The translations under genes and the position numbers were made by a program. The notes under the pieces were generated by a model. It was not told the DNA's origin and did no database searches. It saw only the letters and a list, made by a program, of their open reading frames with translations. A stretch of DNA of 64,000 nucleotides from Planctomycetia bacterium (GTDB lineage Bacteria; Planctomycetota; Phycisphaerae; UBA1845; Fen-1342), in NCBI GenBank assembly GCA_015709575.1, contig CP054190.1, positions 2,230,616 to 2,294,615 on the forward strand, written 5' to 3'. Within the stretch, counting starts at the first letter, position 1. The number at the start of each line of letters is the position of its first letter. Shown piece after piece: positions 43,103 to 52,952 of the stretch.

Positions 43103-45499
43103 ATGATCTGCCCGGACCTGGACGAACTCGAGCAATACGCCAGCAATGAGATGGACGCAGGATCGTCGGCGCAGATCCGGCGACACGTGGAAGGTTGCCC
43201 GGCCTGTCGCATCTGTGTCTCAGACGTCATCGAAAACCTGCGCATCGTCGGACCTGTCCGCCAGGCCCTCGGACATGCGGGCACGGCCGCGGGCCGCGCC
43301 AGCGACCTCGAACCACCGACGATGATCGGCCCGTACCGGGTCATCCGCGAGCTGGGGCGCGGCGGCATGGGTGTCGTGTATGAGGCGGAGCAGGCCGAGC
43401 CGAACCGGCGCGTCGCACTGAAGGTGCTCCACCCCGGCATGGACACGGACGGCCGCAGCGAGCGGATGTTCCGGCGCGAGGTCCAGACGCTCGGCCGCCT
43501 GCGCCACGTCGGAATCGCCACGATCCACGAGGCCGGTCGAGCGTCGGATGGACGCCCGTATTTCGCCATGGAGCTGGTGAGCGGAGCATCCCTGACAGAG
43601 CATGCGCGGCGCGCGGAACTCCCGCTGACGCAGCGACTCGAGTTGTTCCGGCGCGTGTGTGATGCGGTCGCGTACGCGCATCAGCGCGGCGTGATTCACC
43701 GCGACCTCAAGCCGTCCAACATTCTCGTGGACGTCACCGGCCAGCCGAAGGTGTTGGATTACGGTCTCGCCAAGGCCCTGGCGCCGGATGACGCGATTCC
43801 GGCGCTCACCGGAAACGACGAGACCGCGCGGATCCAGGGCACGCTGCCATACATGAGCCCGGAGCAGGTGCGCGGAGTCCCGGCCGAGATTGACGTGCGC
43901 AGCGATGTGTACTCACTTGGAGTGGTGCTATACGAGTTGCTCTGCGGGCAGTTGCCCTACCGGGTGAACCGGCTGCAACTGGCCGAGGCTGCCCGCACCA
44001 TCTGTGAGGACGCCCCGGTGCGGCCGAGTGCCTTGTCGCCCGCCGTGCGCGGCGACCTCGAGACCGTCCTCATGAAGGCCCTGGGCAAGTCCCCGGACGA
44101 GCGCTACTCCAGTGTCGCCGCGCTCGGCGAGGACGTGGAGCGCGTCCTGCAGAACCTGCCGGTGCTCGCCTGTGCGCCGACTCTCGGGTATCAGCTTCGC
44201 AAGCTTGTCAGCCGGCATCCGATCCCGTCGGCGCTGGTGGCGGCGCTGGTGCTGCTGACACTCGGTTCGGCCGTCATCACGGGCATCCTCTATTCGCAGG
44301 CGTCAAGACACCTCGAACGGGCGCGCCACGCCGAGGCCCACGCGGAGCAGGAGGCACAGCGGGCGCTGCGCGAAGCCGAAACCGCCACGATGGTCAGGGA
44401 CTATCTGGTCAACGTGTTTCACCTATCGTCGCCGGATGCCGCGCGCGGCGACACCGTAACCGCGCGGCAACTGCTCGACCATGCCGCGTCCCGGATAGAA
44501 AGCGACCTCACGCGCGCTCCGGAGATGCGCGCCACACTGATGTTCACCATCGGCCGCGTCTACGCCAATCTCGGGCTGTACGCGCGAGCGGTGAAGCTAC
44601 TGGAGGATGCCCTCACGCTCCGACAGTCCATCGACCCGGCGGCGCGTGAGACCGCAACCATCTCCGCCGAGCTGGCCCAGGCGCTCCTGAAGGTCGGGGA
44701 CCTTGCTCGTGCGGAGCAGATGAGCCGCGAGGCGCTGCGGATCCTGGGGTTGCGGGGCGGCGTGGACATGCTGCACACGTCGATGGTGCTTGGGACACTG
44801 GCGGACATCGAGCAGCTCCGAGGAAATCTGCCCGGCGCGGAAGCCGCCATGTATGAGCAGGTCGAACTGCTGCGTCGAACACCGAATGGCGAGGTCGGGC
44901 TGCCCCGGGCGCTGAACAGCCTGGGCGGCATGCTGGCCGAGCGAGGAGCGTTCGCCGAAGCGATCCCGCTGCTGGAAGAATCACTGGCAGTCCTGGCTCG
45001 CGTCGAGCCGAACAACCATCTGACACGGTTGAAGCTGCGCGGGAATCTGGCCTGGTTGCTGGCGAACTGCGGTCGCAACGATGAGGCCGACGCGATGATC
45101 GCGGAGGTACTGCCGGAGCGCCGCCGCATTCTGCCGCCGCAGCACCCGACCCTCGCGACCTCGCTGGTCACCGCAGGGTTAATCGCGCTGAATCGCGGCA
45201 AGCCCGAAGATGCGGAGCCGATGCTGCGCGAAGCCTTGACCATCCGTGAAGCCGCCTTCGGGGCTGCTTCGGAGCCAGCCTGCGAAGCGCGCGGCTTCCT
45301 TGCGCAGTGCCTGCTCGATCAGCACAAGTTAGGTGAAGCCCAGGCGGCGCTCCTCGACAGCCACCGCCTGCTGGCGAGCACGACCGGCTCAATGGGCAGA
45401 ATGCGGACCGAATGCCTCCAGCGGCTGATCCGGCTGTCAGAGTTGAGCGGCGACTCGGAAGCCGCCTCCCATTGGCGCAGCCGGCTCGACGACGAATAG
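43103..45499 (+). CDS. Ser/Thr kinase with N-terminal anti-sigma-like zinc finger and TPR domain
   Basis: This 798-residue protein begins with a zinc-finger motif H28-x3-C32-x2-C35, like anti-sigma factors. The kinase domain (about residues 75-345) has GRGGMGVVYEAE, a VALKVL Lys, HRDLKPSN and DYGLAK in place of DFG. One membrane helix follows near residues 372-395 (ALVAALVLLTLGSAVITGIL). The rest is TPR-like. It likely senses an extracytoplasmic signal and controls the sigma factor encoded just upstream by phosphorylation or binding. The DYG change is tolerated in some active kinases. Confidence 0.88.
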   Translation: MICPDLDELEQYASNEMDAGSSAQIRRHVEGCPACRICVSDVIENLRIVGPVRQALGHAGTAAGRASDLEPPTMIGPYRVIRELGRGGMGVVYEAEQAEPNRRVALKVLHPGMDTDGRSERMFRREVQTLGRLRHVGIATIHEAGRASDGRPYFAMELVSGASLTEHARRAELPLTQRLELFRRVCDAVAYAHQRGVIHRDLKPSNILVDVTGQPKVLDYGLAKALAPDDAIPALTGNDETARIQGTLPYMSPEQVRGVPAEIDVRSDVYSLGVVLYELLCGQLPYRVNRLQLAEAARTICEDAPVRPSALSPAVRGDLETVLMKALGKSPDERYSSVAALGEDVERVLQNLPVLACAPTLGYQLRKLVSRHPIPSALVAALVLLTLGSAVITGILYSQASRHLERARHAEAHAEQEAQRALREAETATMVRDYLVNVFHLSSPDAARGDTVTARQLLDHAASRIESDLTRAPEMRATLMFTIGRVYANLGLYARAVKLLEDALTLRQSIDPAARETATISAELAQALLKVGDLARAEQMSREALRILGLRGGVDMLHTSMVLGTLADIEQLRGNLPGAEAAMYEQVELLRRTPNGEVGLPRALNSLGGMLAERGAFAEAIPLLEESLAVLARVEPNNHLTRLKLRGNLAWLLANCGRNDEADAMIAEVLPERRRILPPQHPTLATSLVTAGLIALNRGKPEDAEPMLREALTIREAAFGAASEPACEARGFLAQCLLDQHKLGEAQAALLDSHRLLASTTGSMGRMRTECLQRLIRLSELSGDSEAASHWRSRLDDE

Positions 45500-45693
45500 C
45501 AACTACCCGCGCACCGAGAACCGTGCGCCCAGCGGTGCTGTTGCGCCGCCCGTTCGCAGCCGTGTCATCATGGGAATTGTTGCGTTCAGCTGGCAGCTTT
45601 GGGGCTTTGGCGCGTAAAACGACGGAGACGGCCGACGATTGGCCCATCTCCGCCGCACTGCCGTCCGCTGCCGCCCTGAAGAGCCGCAGACGA

Positions 45694-47715
45694 TTATGGA
45701 CACCCGCCGTTCAACACACAGGAAACGAATGCGTCGATGTCAAAGTTGTTGAGCGCTCCGTCATCATTCACGTCCCCGAGGAGCGGATCGCACTGCGGAA
45801 ACTCGGCGGCATACGTCCCCGGGGCAATCAGCGCCAGCACGAATGGGTCGATGTCGAAATTGTTCACCGCGCCGTCGCAATTCATGTCGCCAGGTACCTG
45901 CGGACCCGCCGTGTAGTCGAGGTAGATCAGCCGGTTGTCCCGGCGAATGCTGAACGATCCATTGAACGCATTGGCGAACGCGCTGGTGTCGATCGTGAAC
46001 GAGCCGGCGTTGAAGTTCGGGTACTGGTTCGCCGCGCCACTGGCCGAGCCGTCGATGATGAGCCACGAGCAGGACGCATAGGGGCTGAAGTTGGCCGCTG
46101 CGCCCGGCGCGCCGGTGACGGCGTCCTGCGAGCGCAGGCGGATCGTCGTGGCCGGCGGATTGGTGAAATTCAGGCTCGACCCGAGCAGAATTCGATCCCA
46201 GCCCGTGCCCGGACCGCCCTGTGCGTCGCGGACGTCGATCGCGATCATGCCGCCGTTGCGGCACTCTGACGCAGCGTGAATCGTAAGTGTGCCCACGGCC
46301 CGCGGCCCGGCGCCCGGATCGAGTGTGCCGCCCGACCGAATGGACACGCCGCCGCTGATCGTTCCCGACCCGCCCAGCGTGCCGCCCGTCAGCGCCCGGT
46401 TGGCGGCGCTGGCGACGGAGCCATTGATGTACAGCGCCCCTTCGAGTGCGTTCGTCGACCCGGTATAGGTGTTCGCGGCTGTCAGCGTCAGCGTGCCCGA
46501 ACCGATCTTTTCCAGCGAGCCGCCGAGCGCTCCCGGCGGATCAAAAATCGAGCCGTCCTGGATTACGCCGCTCAGCGTCCCGTCCAGGCCCGAGCCGCCC
46601 GGGCGGATCGTCCGGTTGCCCAGGTAGATGTCGCCGTCGCCGGTCAGCGTCCAGAAGTCGAGGCTCGCAAGGTCCATGAGCGCGATGTCCAGCGCGCCGG
46701 AGAAGCGGATCGTCGATTGGCCGGTGGATGCGGACTGACCGATCACCATGAGGGCATTTGACGTGATGTCCGCCTCCCCGGCCGTCGCTGATCCCGCCAG
46801 CACCATTAGCTCGAATGCGGTAATGGTCGAGTTTCCCGCGCTGGAGCCGTCAGCAAAACCGCATTCATGGCCTTCAATCATTGCGTCTGCCGCTGTGGAA
46901 GCGCCGTAGAAGAAGACGGCCACCGGCTCGCACCACTCCTCATTGCACGGGAGGCCCATGACCTGCGCCTGCCCGGCGCTCGAGTTGTCCTCAAACGTGA
47001 TGGTGCCGCCGTCGGTACGGGCGTCAATGACCACATTGGAGGCGGTTGAGTTTCCGCCAAACCGGACGCCGGAGTAGTTCGACGTGATTTCAATATGCGC
47101 ATCCGCCGCAGTTGCATCGTCGTAGAAGCGGGCGCTGCTCGTGCCGGTCAGCAGGATGTCCGCGCTGGAGGCGGTGGACTGATCCCGGAACTCGACCCAT
47201 GGTCCATTGTGTTCCGCCACGCCATAGATGTGGATCAATGACTGCGCCGCGCTGGTCGTGCCGGAGAACAGGATGCCCGGCTGGCCGGCGTTGAACTGGT
47301 TCAGGTGAAGGTAGGCATTTGCCGCCTGCGCGTTGTTGGAGAACGCGACGCCGGGACCGGTGGATACCGGATCGAGATAGAAATAGGGAAATGTCGCGGA
47401 GTCGTTGATGATTCCGTCACCGACGAAGTTGATGCGACGACTGGATCCGTTCACCCCGAAGGAGTACGCATCCGCGCCCGGCGTGAAGTGCAGCGCCTCG
47501 ACCGTGACGATCGACGTGACGTCCACGTCCGTTTGCTGCGACGCGCCGAAGCCCGCGACGCCTGTAGGAACTACGCCGCCGCTCCAGTTCGCGCCGTTCG
47601 TGAAGTGCGAGTTGACCGGAGCGGGCAGCCACGTGCCGTGCTGCGCCGTTGCCGACCAAACCACCATCGTCGCGGCCAGGAGCGAAACCAGTCGCTCGGA
47701 TCTTATCGTGCCCAT
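45694..47715 (-). CDS. Exported autotransporter-like beta-strand protein with dockerin-like C-terminus
   Basis: This 673-residue protein has a signal peptide (MGTIRSERLVSLLAATMVVWSATAQ). It then has WSGGVVPTGVAGFG-type repeats and GTLTLTAANTYTGSTNALEGAL, the sequence of an autotransporter-associated beta-strand repeat. Mature repeats are rich in Ala and Ser. The end carries [18 protein letters not shown] and GDVNDDGALNNFDIDAFV. It lies convergent to the kinase gene. Function is unknown, but it resembles the larger exported protein at 39137. Confidence 0.8.
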   Translation of the reverse strand: MGTIRSERLVSLLAATMVVWSATAQHGTWLPAPVNSHFTNGANWSGGVVPTGVAGFGASQQTDVDVTSIVTVEALHFTPGADAYSFGVNGSSRRINFVGDGIINDSATFPYFYLDPVSTGPGVAFSNNAQAANAYLHLNQFNAGQPGILFSGTTSAAQSLIHIYGVAEHNGPWVEFRDQSTASSADILLTGTSSARFYDDATAADAHIEITSNYSGVRFGGNSTASNVVIDARTDGGTITFEDNSSAGQAQVMGLPCNEEWCEPVAVFFYGASTAADAMIEGHECGFADGSSAGNSTITAFELMVLAGSATAGEADITSNALMVIGQSASTGQSTIRFSGALDIALMDLASLDFWTLTGDGDIYLGNRTIRPGGSGLDGTLSGVIQDGSIFDPPGALGGSLEKIGSGTLTLTAANTYTGSTNALEGALYINGSVASAANRALTGGTLGGSGTISGGVSIRSGGTLDPGAGPRAVGTLTIHAASECRNGGMIAIDVRDAQGGPGTGWDRILLGSSLNFTNPPATTIRLRSQDAVTGAPGAAANFSPYASCSWLIIDGSASGAANQYPNFNAGSFTIDTSAFANAFNGSFSIRRDNRLIYLDYTAGPQVPGDMNCDGAVNNFDIDPFVLALIAPGTYAAEFPQCDPLLGDVNDDGALNNFDIDAFVSCVLNGGCP

Positions 47716-47934
47716 CGTCGTGTTCCTCGCATTGGACCGCTGTATCCGGCCGCAACCAACTGCCGCCGTCCGCTCTCAATGCGACAACCCAGCGCCTCTA
47801 CCCTCATTGCGGATGGGAATTTCTTCCGTCGTCGCGGCCCCTCCCGGGTTCCCCACCGGTCGGCCGCTCGATCGATGAATCGGCCTGCGCCCCGCCCCTT
47901 CCCCCTGCCGCTCCGCCGCCGGCGCGGAATCGGC

Positions 47935-50931
47935 TCACTCACCGGCAGCGTGCGCGTCCACTCTTCGCTGCCACTTCGCCGCCTGGGCGTCAAAGCCGGC
48001 ATCCGGCTGCAGCTCGTGCATCGCGCGGTAGACGCGAATCAACAGCGCCGCGGCCTCTCCGCCCGCCTCAGCCCCCGCGCTCCCGGTCGCTTCAGGAGCG
48101 TCGGGCGCAAACTCCCGTTCGGCCAGCGGTGCCAAAACCTCCTGCGCCTCATCCAGCACACTCATCGCGGCGTCCGGCTGATCGACGAGCTCTTTCTGTG
48201 CGTGAAGGAGCAGCGCTTCAGCGAGCAGCGTCCGCGCTTCGTTGACGTCGGCAGCGCGCGAGGGATTCCCCGGCGCCTCTGCACTCACTTCGGCCGCTAC
48301 TTCCCGGAGCAGCCGGACCGCCTCCCCCGCCCGCCCACGCTCGATCAGCACGATCGCCAGGTCGCGCCGGCAGCCCTGGGCGTCGAGCCGTGCCGCCCGG
48401 GTCTCCATCGCGGCAAAGCCCTCACACGCCCTGCGCAGCATGGTTTCCGCGTCCGCCAGCCGCCCTTCCGCGTAGCGCATCTCGCCGAACACGCGCAGCA
48501 CCCGCAGCGTGTCTGCCGCCTTCGGGCCATACAGGGCCGTCGCCAGTTCCAGGGCTTCCTCGTAATACGGCTCCGCCTCGTCAAACCGCCCGCGGCTGGC
48601 CAGCATCCCGGCCATCGCCACGACCGCATTCAACGTGTGTGGATGCTCCGCCCCAAGGGCCTCCCGATGCCGCGCGAGCGAGTCCCGAACCACCGCCTCG
48701 GATTCCTCAAGCCGCCCCAGCCGATGCAGCGCCCGCCCGAGGTTCGACAGGGACAACAGCGTCTCCGGCGCGTGGGGGCCGTGCGTCCGCGCCCGTCCTT
48801 CAAACGCCTTTCGATAGAAGCGCTCAGCGTCCTCGAACCGGCCGAGAGAGCCGCACAGCATCGCATAGGCGTTGACGCACGCCAGCGTCTCGGGGTGATC
48901 CGCTCCCAACTCGCGTTCCGCGCGCCCCAGCGATTCGCTCAGCAGCGCTTCCGCGGGCTTCATGCCGCCCTCCCCGATCAGCAGCACCGCCAGCAGTCGC
49001 GCGGCCTCGATCCCCATCTCCGGGGTGACGCTGTCGCGCAGCGCCAGCACGTCGCGATACACCTGCGCCGCCCCCGCCAGGTCGCCGATCGACGTCGCGA
49101 CGTGGCCGACCTGCATGTACGCGGCCCACGTGGCGGGATGATCCGGCCCCGTCGTTTCCAGGCTCAGGGCCAGCGCCCGCTCGAGCAGCGCGCGCGCCTC
49201 GTGCAGCAATCCCAGCCGGTGCAGCGTCTCGGCCGTCGCCCGCAGCAGCCGGATGCGCAGCTCCCCCTCGGTCGAGAACCGCTCGTCGATCGTGCGAACC
49301 GCGCGCTCAAAGACCCCGCTGTACAGGGCGCGCAGACCGGCGCTGGTGAAATTGACCCGGGCCAGCGCCGCCTCCAGCTCGGCGGGGGTGGTCTCGATCG
49401 CCGCCGGGTCGGCCGCACGTTCCAGCGCGTGCTCATACTGGCTCACCAGGTCGCGCCGCAGCGCCGCCCCGAAGCCGGCCGGATCGATCGCCCGCAACTG
49501 TTCCTGCTGAAACGTGGCGACCTGCTCCAGCAGCGCGGCCCGCTGCGACGCCTCCCGCTCAGCCGCTTCCGCCCGGCGGGTCGCGTCCTGCTGCCGCTCC
49601 AGGGCCAGATCGAGTTGCCGGTTGGCGGCCTGCAGCTCGACGTTGGCCCGCTCCGCCCGCATCCAACCGGCCGCCGTGCCGATCGCCCCCAGCCCGATCG
49701 CGGCCGCCACGACCGCCGCCGCGGCGACGCCCGCCCGGTGCCGCCGACAAAACTTGCGCGCCCGGTAGCCCCAGCCCGGCGGCGACGCCCGCACGGGCCG
49801 GTCCGCCAGCACGGCGCTGACGTCTTCGGCAAGCTCGGCCGCGGTCTGGTAGCGCCGTCCCGGCTCCTTCTCCAGCGCCCGCATCACGATCCAGTCCAGT
49901 TCACCGCGCAGCAGCGACCGCAGACGGCGCGGCTCTCCGCCGCGGCAATCGGCCGCCTCCGCCGGCATGGCCGCGATGCGGGTCGAGGGCGGCGGCGGGT
50001 CTGATTCACGGATCCGCCGCTGAATCTCGCTCAGCCCGGCCCGCGGCTGATCGGGCGGCTCGAACGGCGTCGAGCCGGTCAGCAGCTCATAGAGCAGCAC
50101 GCCCAGCGAGTACACGTCGCTGCGGGTGTCGACGTCGGGCGCGCCGGCCGCCTGCTCGGGGCTCATGTAGGCGGGCGTGCCGGCGATCTGCCCGACCTGC
50201 GTCACGAGCGTCCGGTCCGTCAGCTCCACCGCCAGCGCCTTGGCGATGCCGAAGTCGATCACCTTGGGCGTGGCGGCGCCGTCCACCCGCGCGACCAGCA
50301 CGTTGCCCGGCTTGACGTCGCGATGGATCACGCCCTTGGAGTGGGCGTGCTGCACGGCCCGGCACACCTGCCCGAACAGCGCCAGCCGCGCCGCGATCGG
50401 CAGTCGCTCGCGGTCGCAATAGGCCGTGATCGGCTCTCCGCCGGCGACCTCCATCACGAAGAACGGCCGTCCGTCGTCGGTCAGGCCGCCGTCGAGCGCC
50501 CGGGCGATGTTGGGGTGCTCCATCAGCGCCAGCGCCTGCCGCTCGGCCTCGAAGCGCGCCACGATCTGCCGTGAATCCATCCCCAGCCGCAGCACCTTGA
50601 CCGCCACCGGCCGCGTCAGCGGCGTGAGCTGACGGGCCAGCCACACCGCGCCGAATCCTCCCTGCCCCAGCAATTCGAGCAGTTCATAGCGGCCGATGCG
50701 GTCGCCCGGCTGCTCGGCCCGCTCCCGCGGCCCGGCCGCCGCACCGATCACCTCCAGCGCGGCGGCGCGCTCCAGAAAATCCCCGGCTGCGCTGTCGGCC
50801 CGCAGCAGCGCCTCGACCCGCGCCCGCAGGGCCGGGTTGCCGGCGCAGGCCCGATCCAGGAACGCGGTCCGCTCCGCGCCCGGCGACCGCTCGCGCGCCC
50901 CGTGATAGAGTGGTTCCAGCTCGCTGAGCAT
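47935..50931 (-). CDS. Ser/Thr kinase with membrane helix and TPR domain
   Basis: The 998-residue protein starts at the ATG at 50931 (MLSELEPLYHGARERSPGAER); the longer in-frame ORF from 51042 would run into the sigma gene and is rejected. The kinase has GQGGFGAVWLARQ, VAVKVL, HRDVKPGNVLV and DFGIAKAL. A membrane helix (AGVAAAAVVAAAIGLGAIGTA) follows, then a coiled region and many TPRs. The first 50 residues (FLDRACAGNPALRARVEALL) match the leader found in many planctomycete kinases. It lies 71 bp downstream of an ECF sigma factor, and the two probably form a signalling unit. Confidence 0.9.
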   Translation of the reverse strand: MLSELEPLYHGARERSPGAERTAFLDRACAGNPALRARVEALLRADSAAGDFLERAAALEVIGAAAGPRERAEQPGDRIGRYELLELLGQGGFGAVWLARQLTPLTRPVAVKVLRLGMDSRQIVARFEAERQALALMEHPNIARALDGGLTDDGRPFFVMEVAGGEPITAYCDRERLPIAARLALFGQVCRAVQHAHSKGVIHRDVKPGNVLVARVDGAATPKVIDFGIAKALAVELTDRTLVTQVGQIAGTPAYMSPEQAAGAPDVDTRSDVYSLGVLLYELLTGSTPFEPPDQPRAGLSEIQRRIRESDPPPPSTRIAAMPAEAADCRGGEPRRLRSLLRGELDWIVMRALEKEPGRRYQTAAELAEDVSAVLADRPVRASPPGWGYRARKFCRRHRAGVAAAAVVAAAIGLGAIGTAAGWMRAERANVELQAANRQLDLALERQQDATRRAEAAEREASQRAALLEQVATFQQEQLRAIDPAGFGAALRRDLVSQYEHALERAADPAAIETTPAELEAALARVNFTSAGLRALYSGVFERAVRTIDERFSTEGELRIRLLRATAETLHRLGLLHEARALLERALALSLETTGPDHPATWAAYMQVGHVATSIGDLAGAAQVYRDVLALRDSVTPEMGIEAARLLAVLLIGEGGMKPAEALLSESLGRAERELGADHPETLACVNAYAMLCGSLGRFEDAERFYRKAFEGRARTHGPHAPETLLSLSNLGRALHRLGRLEESEAVVRDSLARHREALGAEHPHTLNAVVAMAGMLASRGRFDEAEPYYEEALELATALYGPKAADTLRVLRVFGEMRYAEGRLADAETMLRRACEGFAAMETRAARLDAQGCRRDLAIVLIERGRAGEAVRLLREVAAEVSAEAPGNPSRAADVNEARTLLAEALLLHAQKELVDQPDAAMSVLDEAQEVLAPLAEREFAPDAPEATGSAGAEAGGEAAALLIRVYRAMHELQPDAGFDAQAAKWQRRVDAHAAGE

Positions 50932-51002
50932 CGCGGCCGCCGTCTCCCGTTTCCGTCCATGCGAAATGCGGCCCGCCGCCCCCTCACGCGCAGCGCCGTT
51001 TT

Positions 51003-51641
51003 CTACGACGCGGCCCCACCGCCCAGCTCCGCGAACAGCCACGCCCGCGCGAAGGACCAGTCCCGCTCGGCCGTGGCCACCGACGTGCCCAGCGCCGCGG
51101 CCGCCTGCGGCAGCGACAGCCCGGCGTAGAAGCGCAGCTTCACCAGCCCGGCCTTGCGCGGGTCCAGTTGCTCCAGCCGCTGGAGCGCCTCATCCAGGTC
51201 GAGCAGCTCGGCCGGCGGCTGGCCGCCCTCCAGCGTCACCGCGTCCAGTGTCAGGCGGCAAAAATCCCCGCCGCGCTTCCGCGCTCCGCGGGCACGCGCC
51301 CGCTCGATCAGGATCCGCCGCATGGCCTCGGCCGCGGCGGCGAAAAAGTGTCCCTCGTGGTCCCACGGCACCGGCCGCCCGTCGCAGTCGAGCAGCCGCA
51401 GATAGGCCTCGTGCACCAGCGCGGTGGCCTGCAGGGTGTTGCCCGGCGCCTCGTGGGCCAGCCGCGCCTCGGCCAGGCGTCGCAGCTCGCCATACACCAC
51501 CGCCAGCAGCGCCTCGGCCGACCGCGACGACGACGCCCCGCCCGCCCCCGGCGCAGGATCCGCCGCGCGGGCCGGCTGCGACCGGTCGGAGCGCAGCGGG
51601 TGGTCGTGCGGCAGGGATTCGTGGTCGCGCGGTAGGGACAT
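51003..51641 (-). CDS. ECF-type sigma factor, TIGR02999-like
   Basis: This 212-residue protein has the phrases LLAVVYGELRRLAEARLAHE and TLQATALVHEAYLRLLD, typical of the family first described in planctomycetes and acidobacteria. Region 4 is SLPQAAAALGTSVATAERDWSFARAWL. The ATG at 51641 is favoured over 51680 because the latter adds only a Cys-rich tail. It is followed by the kinase gene. Its first 40 residues are His/Pro/Arg-rich and may be disordered. Confidence 0.85.
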   Translation of the reverse strand: MSLPRDHESLPHDHPLRSDRSQPARAADPAPGAGGASSSRSAEALLAVVYGELRRLAEARLAHEAPGNTLQATALVHEAYLRLLDCDGRPVPWDHEGHFFAAAAEAMRRILIERARARGARKRGGDFCRLTLDAVTLEGGQPPAELLDLDEALQRLEQLDPRKAGLVKLRFYAGLSLPQAAAALGTSVATAERDWSFARAWLFAELGGGAAS

Positions 51642-51739
51642 GCGGCCATGATAGCACGCTCCGCAGCGCTGCTCCCGCACCGCCGGGCGCAGGAACCGCG
51701 CCGGGTGGAGGAACTGTTCTGCGCGCGGGGCCGATCACC

Positions 51740-51948
51740 GCGCCAGCGGGACCGGGCGCTGCGCCAGCGGGACCGGGCGCAGCGCCAGCGGGCACGGGCG
51801 CAGCGCCAGCGGGACCGGGCGCAGCGCCAGCGGGCCCGGGCGCTGCGCCAGCGGGACCGGGCGCTGCGCCAGCGGGACCGGGCGCTGCGCCAGTGGGCAC
51901 GGGCGCGCGCGCCAGCGGGACCGGGCGCGCGCCAGCGGGACCGGGCGC
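51740..51948. repeat. Tandem 21-bp repeat array (ten units)
   Basis: Eight units of 21 bp (consensus GCGCCAGCGGGACCGGGCGC plus one base) and two of 20 bp run from 51740 to 51948. Within each unit GCGCC and GGCGC are complementary, so each unit can form a short hairpin. Base changes are confined to a few positions. The array lies in the 478-bp divergent gap between the sigma factor (start 51641) and the gene at 52120. Its open frames (AAPGPAG on the minus strand, RQRDRAL on the plus strand) reflect the multiple-of-three length and are not taken as coding. Confidence 0.9.
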
Positions 51949-52119
51949 GCGCAGCAGCCCGCCCGCGCCGCGATTTACATCTCGTTACGCAAGTCGCGGG
52001 CGTCGCGGGTCGATCCCTCGGTCGGCGCCCTCCGACGCGGCCGCACTGTCGCGGGCCGCTCGCCGGTGCGCACCGGCCGCAGGCCCGACGCCTGCAATCC
52101 GACACCAGAGGATGCGTCC

Positions 52120-52917
52120 ATGAGTACCTTTCCCGAGTCCCCCCGTTCCGCGTTTCTCGAGTGGTGCCAGGGCCACACGGCGGTCTTCAGCGCCAACGCC
52201 GCCGCCATCGGCCTGACCAGCGCCCAGGCCACCGCCTTCACCACCGCCACCACCGCCGCCGCCAACGCGCTGCTCAGCCAGCAGCAGACCCGCCAGGAAG
52301 CGCTGGTCGCCACGCAGGCCGCCCAGGAAGCCTTCAGCGAGCTGCGCAGCAGCGCGGGCGACGTCGTGCGGCTGATCCGGGCCTTCGCCGAGTCGCAGGG
52401 CAAACCCTCGATCGTCTACAACCTGGCCCAGATCCCGCCGCCCGCCACCCCGGCGCCGATGCCGCCGCCCGGCCAGCCCACCGACCTGACCATCACGCTC
52501 ACGCCCGCCGACGGGGCGCTGCAGCTGCGCTGGAAGTGCGTCAATCCGCCCGGCGCCTCGGGCACCAGCTACCTCATCCGCCGCCGTCTGCCCGGCCAGA
52601 GCGAGTGGACCTTCCTGGGCGTCAGCGGCAGGAAGGATTTTGTCGACGACACCCTCAACGCCGGTCCCGACAGCGTGCAGTACACCGTGCAGGGACAACG
52701 CTCCGGCTCGACCGGACCGCTCAGCGCCGTCTTTACCGTCTACTTCGGACGCATGCCCGGCGGCGGGTTCAGCACCCGCGTCACGCAGGAAGCCGAGGAC
52801 GGCAACGCGCCCTCCGCCCACCTCGACGCGGCACCCTCGACCGTCAACGGCCGAGCGGTGCAGAAAGTCCTGCCCGGCGGAAACGCCCACGCCGCGCGAA
52901 ATCCATCCCGCGGCTAG
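52120..52917 (+). CDS. Hypothetical protein with fibronectin type III-like domain
   Basis: The ATG at 52120 follows AGAGGA. The 265-residue protein has an Ala/Thr-rich helical N-terminal half (FLEWCQGHTAVFSANAAAIG onwards) without a signal peptide. A Pro-rich linker (residues 125-145) precedes a beta domain with GALQLRWKCVNPPGASGTSYLIRRR, similar to fibronectin type III. A tail follows. Proteins of this layout are, to my memory, frequent in planctomycetes, but no role is known. It stands between two tandem repeat arrays. Confidence 0.68.
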   Translation: MSTFPESPRSAFLEWCQGHTAVFSANAAAIGLTSAQATAFTTATTAAANALLSQQQTRQEALVATQAAQEAFSELRSSAGDVVRLIRAFAESQGKPSIVYNLAQIPPPATPAPMPPPGQPTDLTITLTPADGALQLRWKCVNPPGASGTSYLIRRRLPGQSEWTFLGVSGRKDFVDDTLNAGPDSVQYTVQGQRSGSTGPLSAVFTVYFGRMPGGGFSTRVTQEAEDGNAPSAHLDAAPSTVNGRAVQKVLPGGNAHAARNPSRG

Positions 52918-52952
52918 CCGCAGACACGCCCCGCGGCAGCGAACCCACCCCG

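Noticed and set aside
47305..50004. 899-codon plus-strand ORF
   Set aside because: It runs antisense to a kinase with clear motifs; its Arg/Pro-rich translation is a GC-content artefact.
51190..51900. Minus-strand ORF with AAPGPAG repeats
   Set aside because: It overlaps the sigma factor in another frame and its repeats are translated minisatellite DNA.
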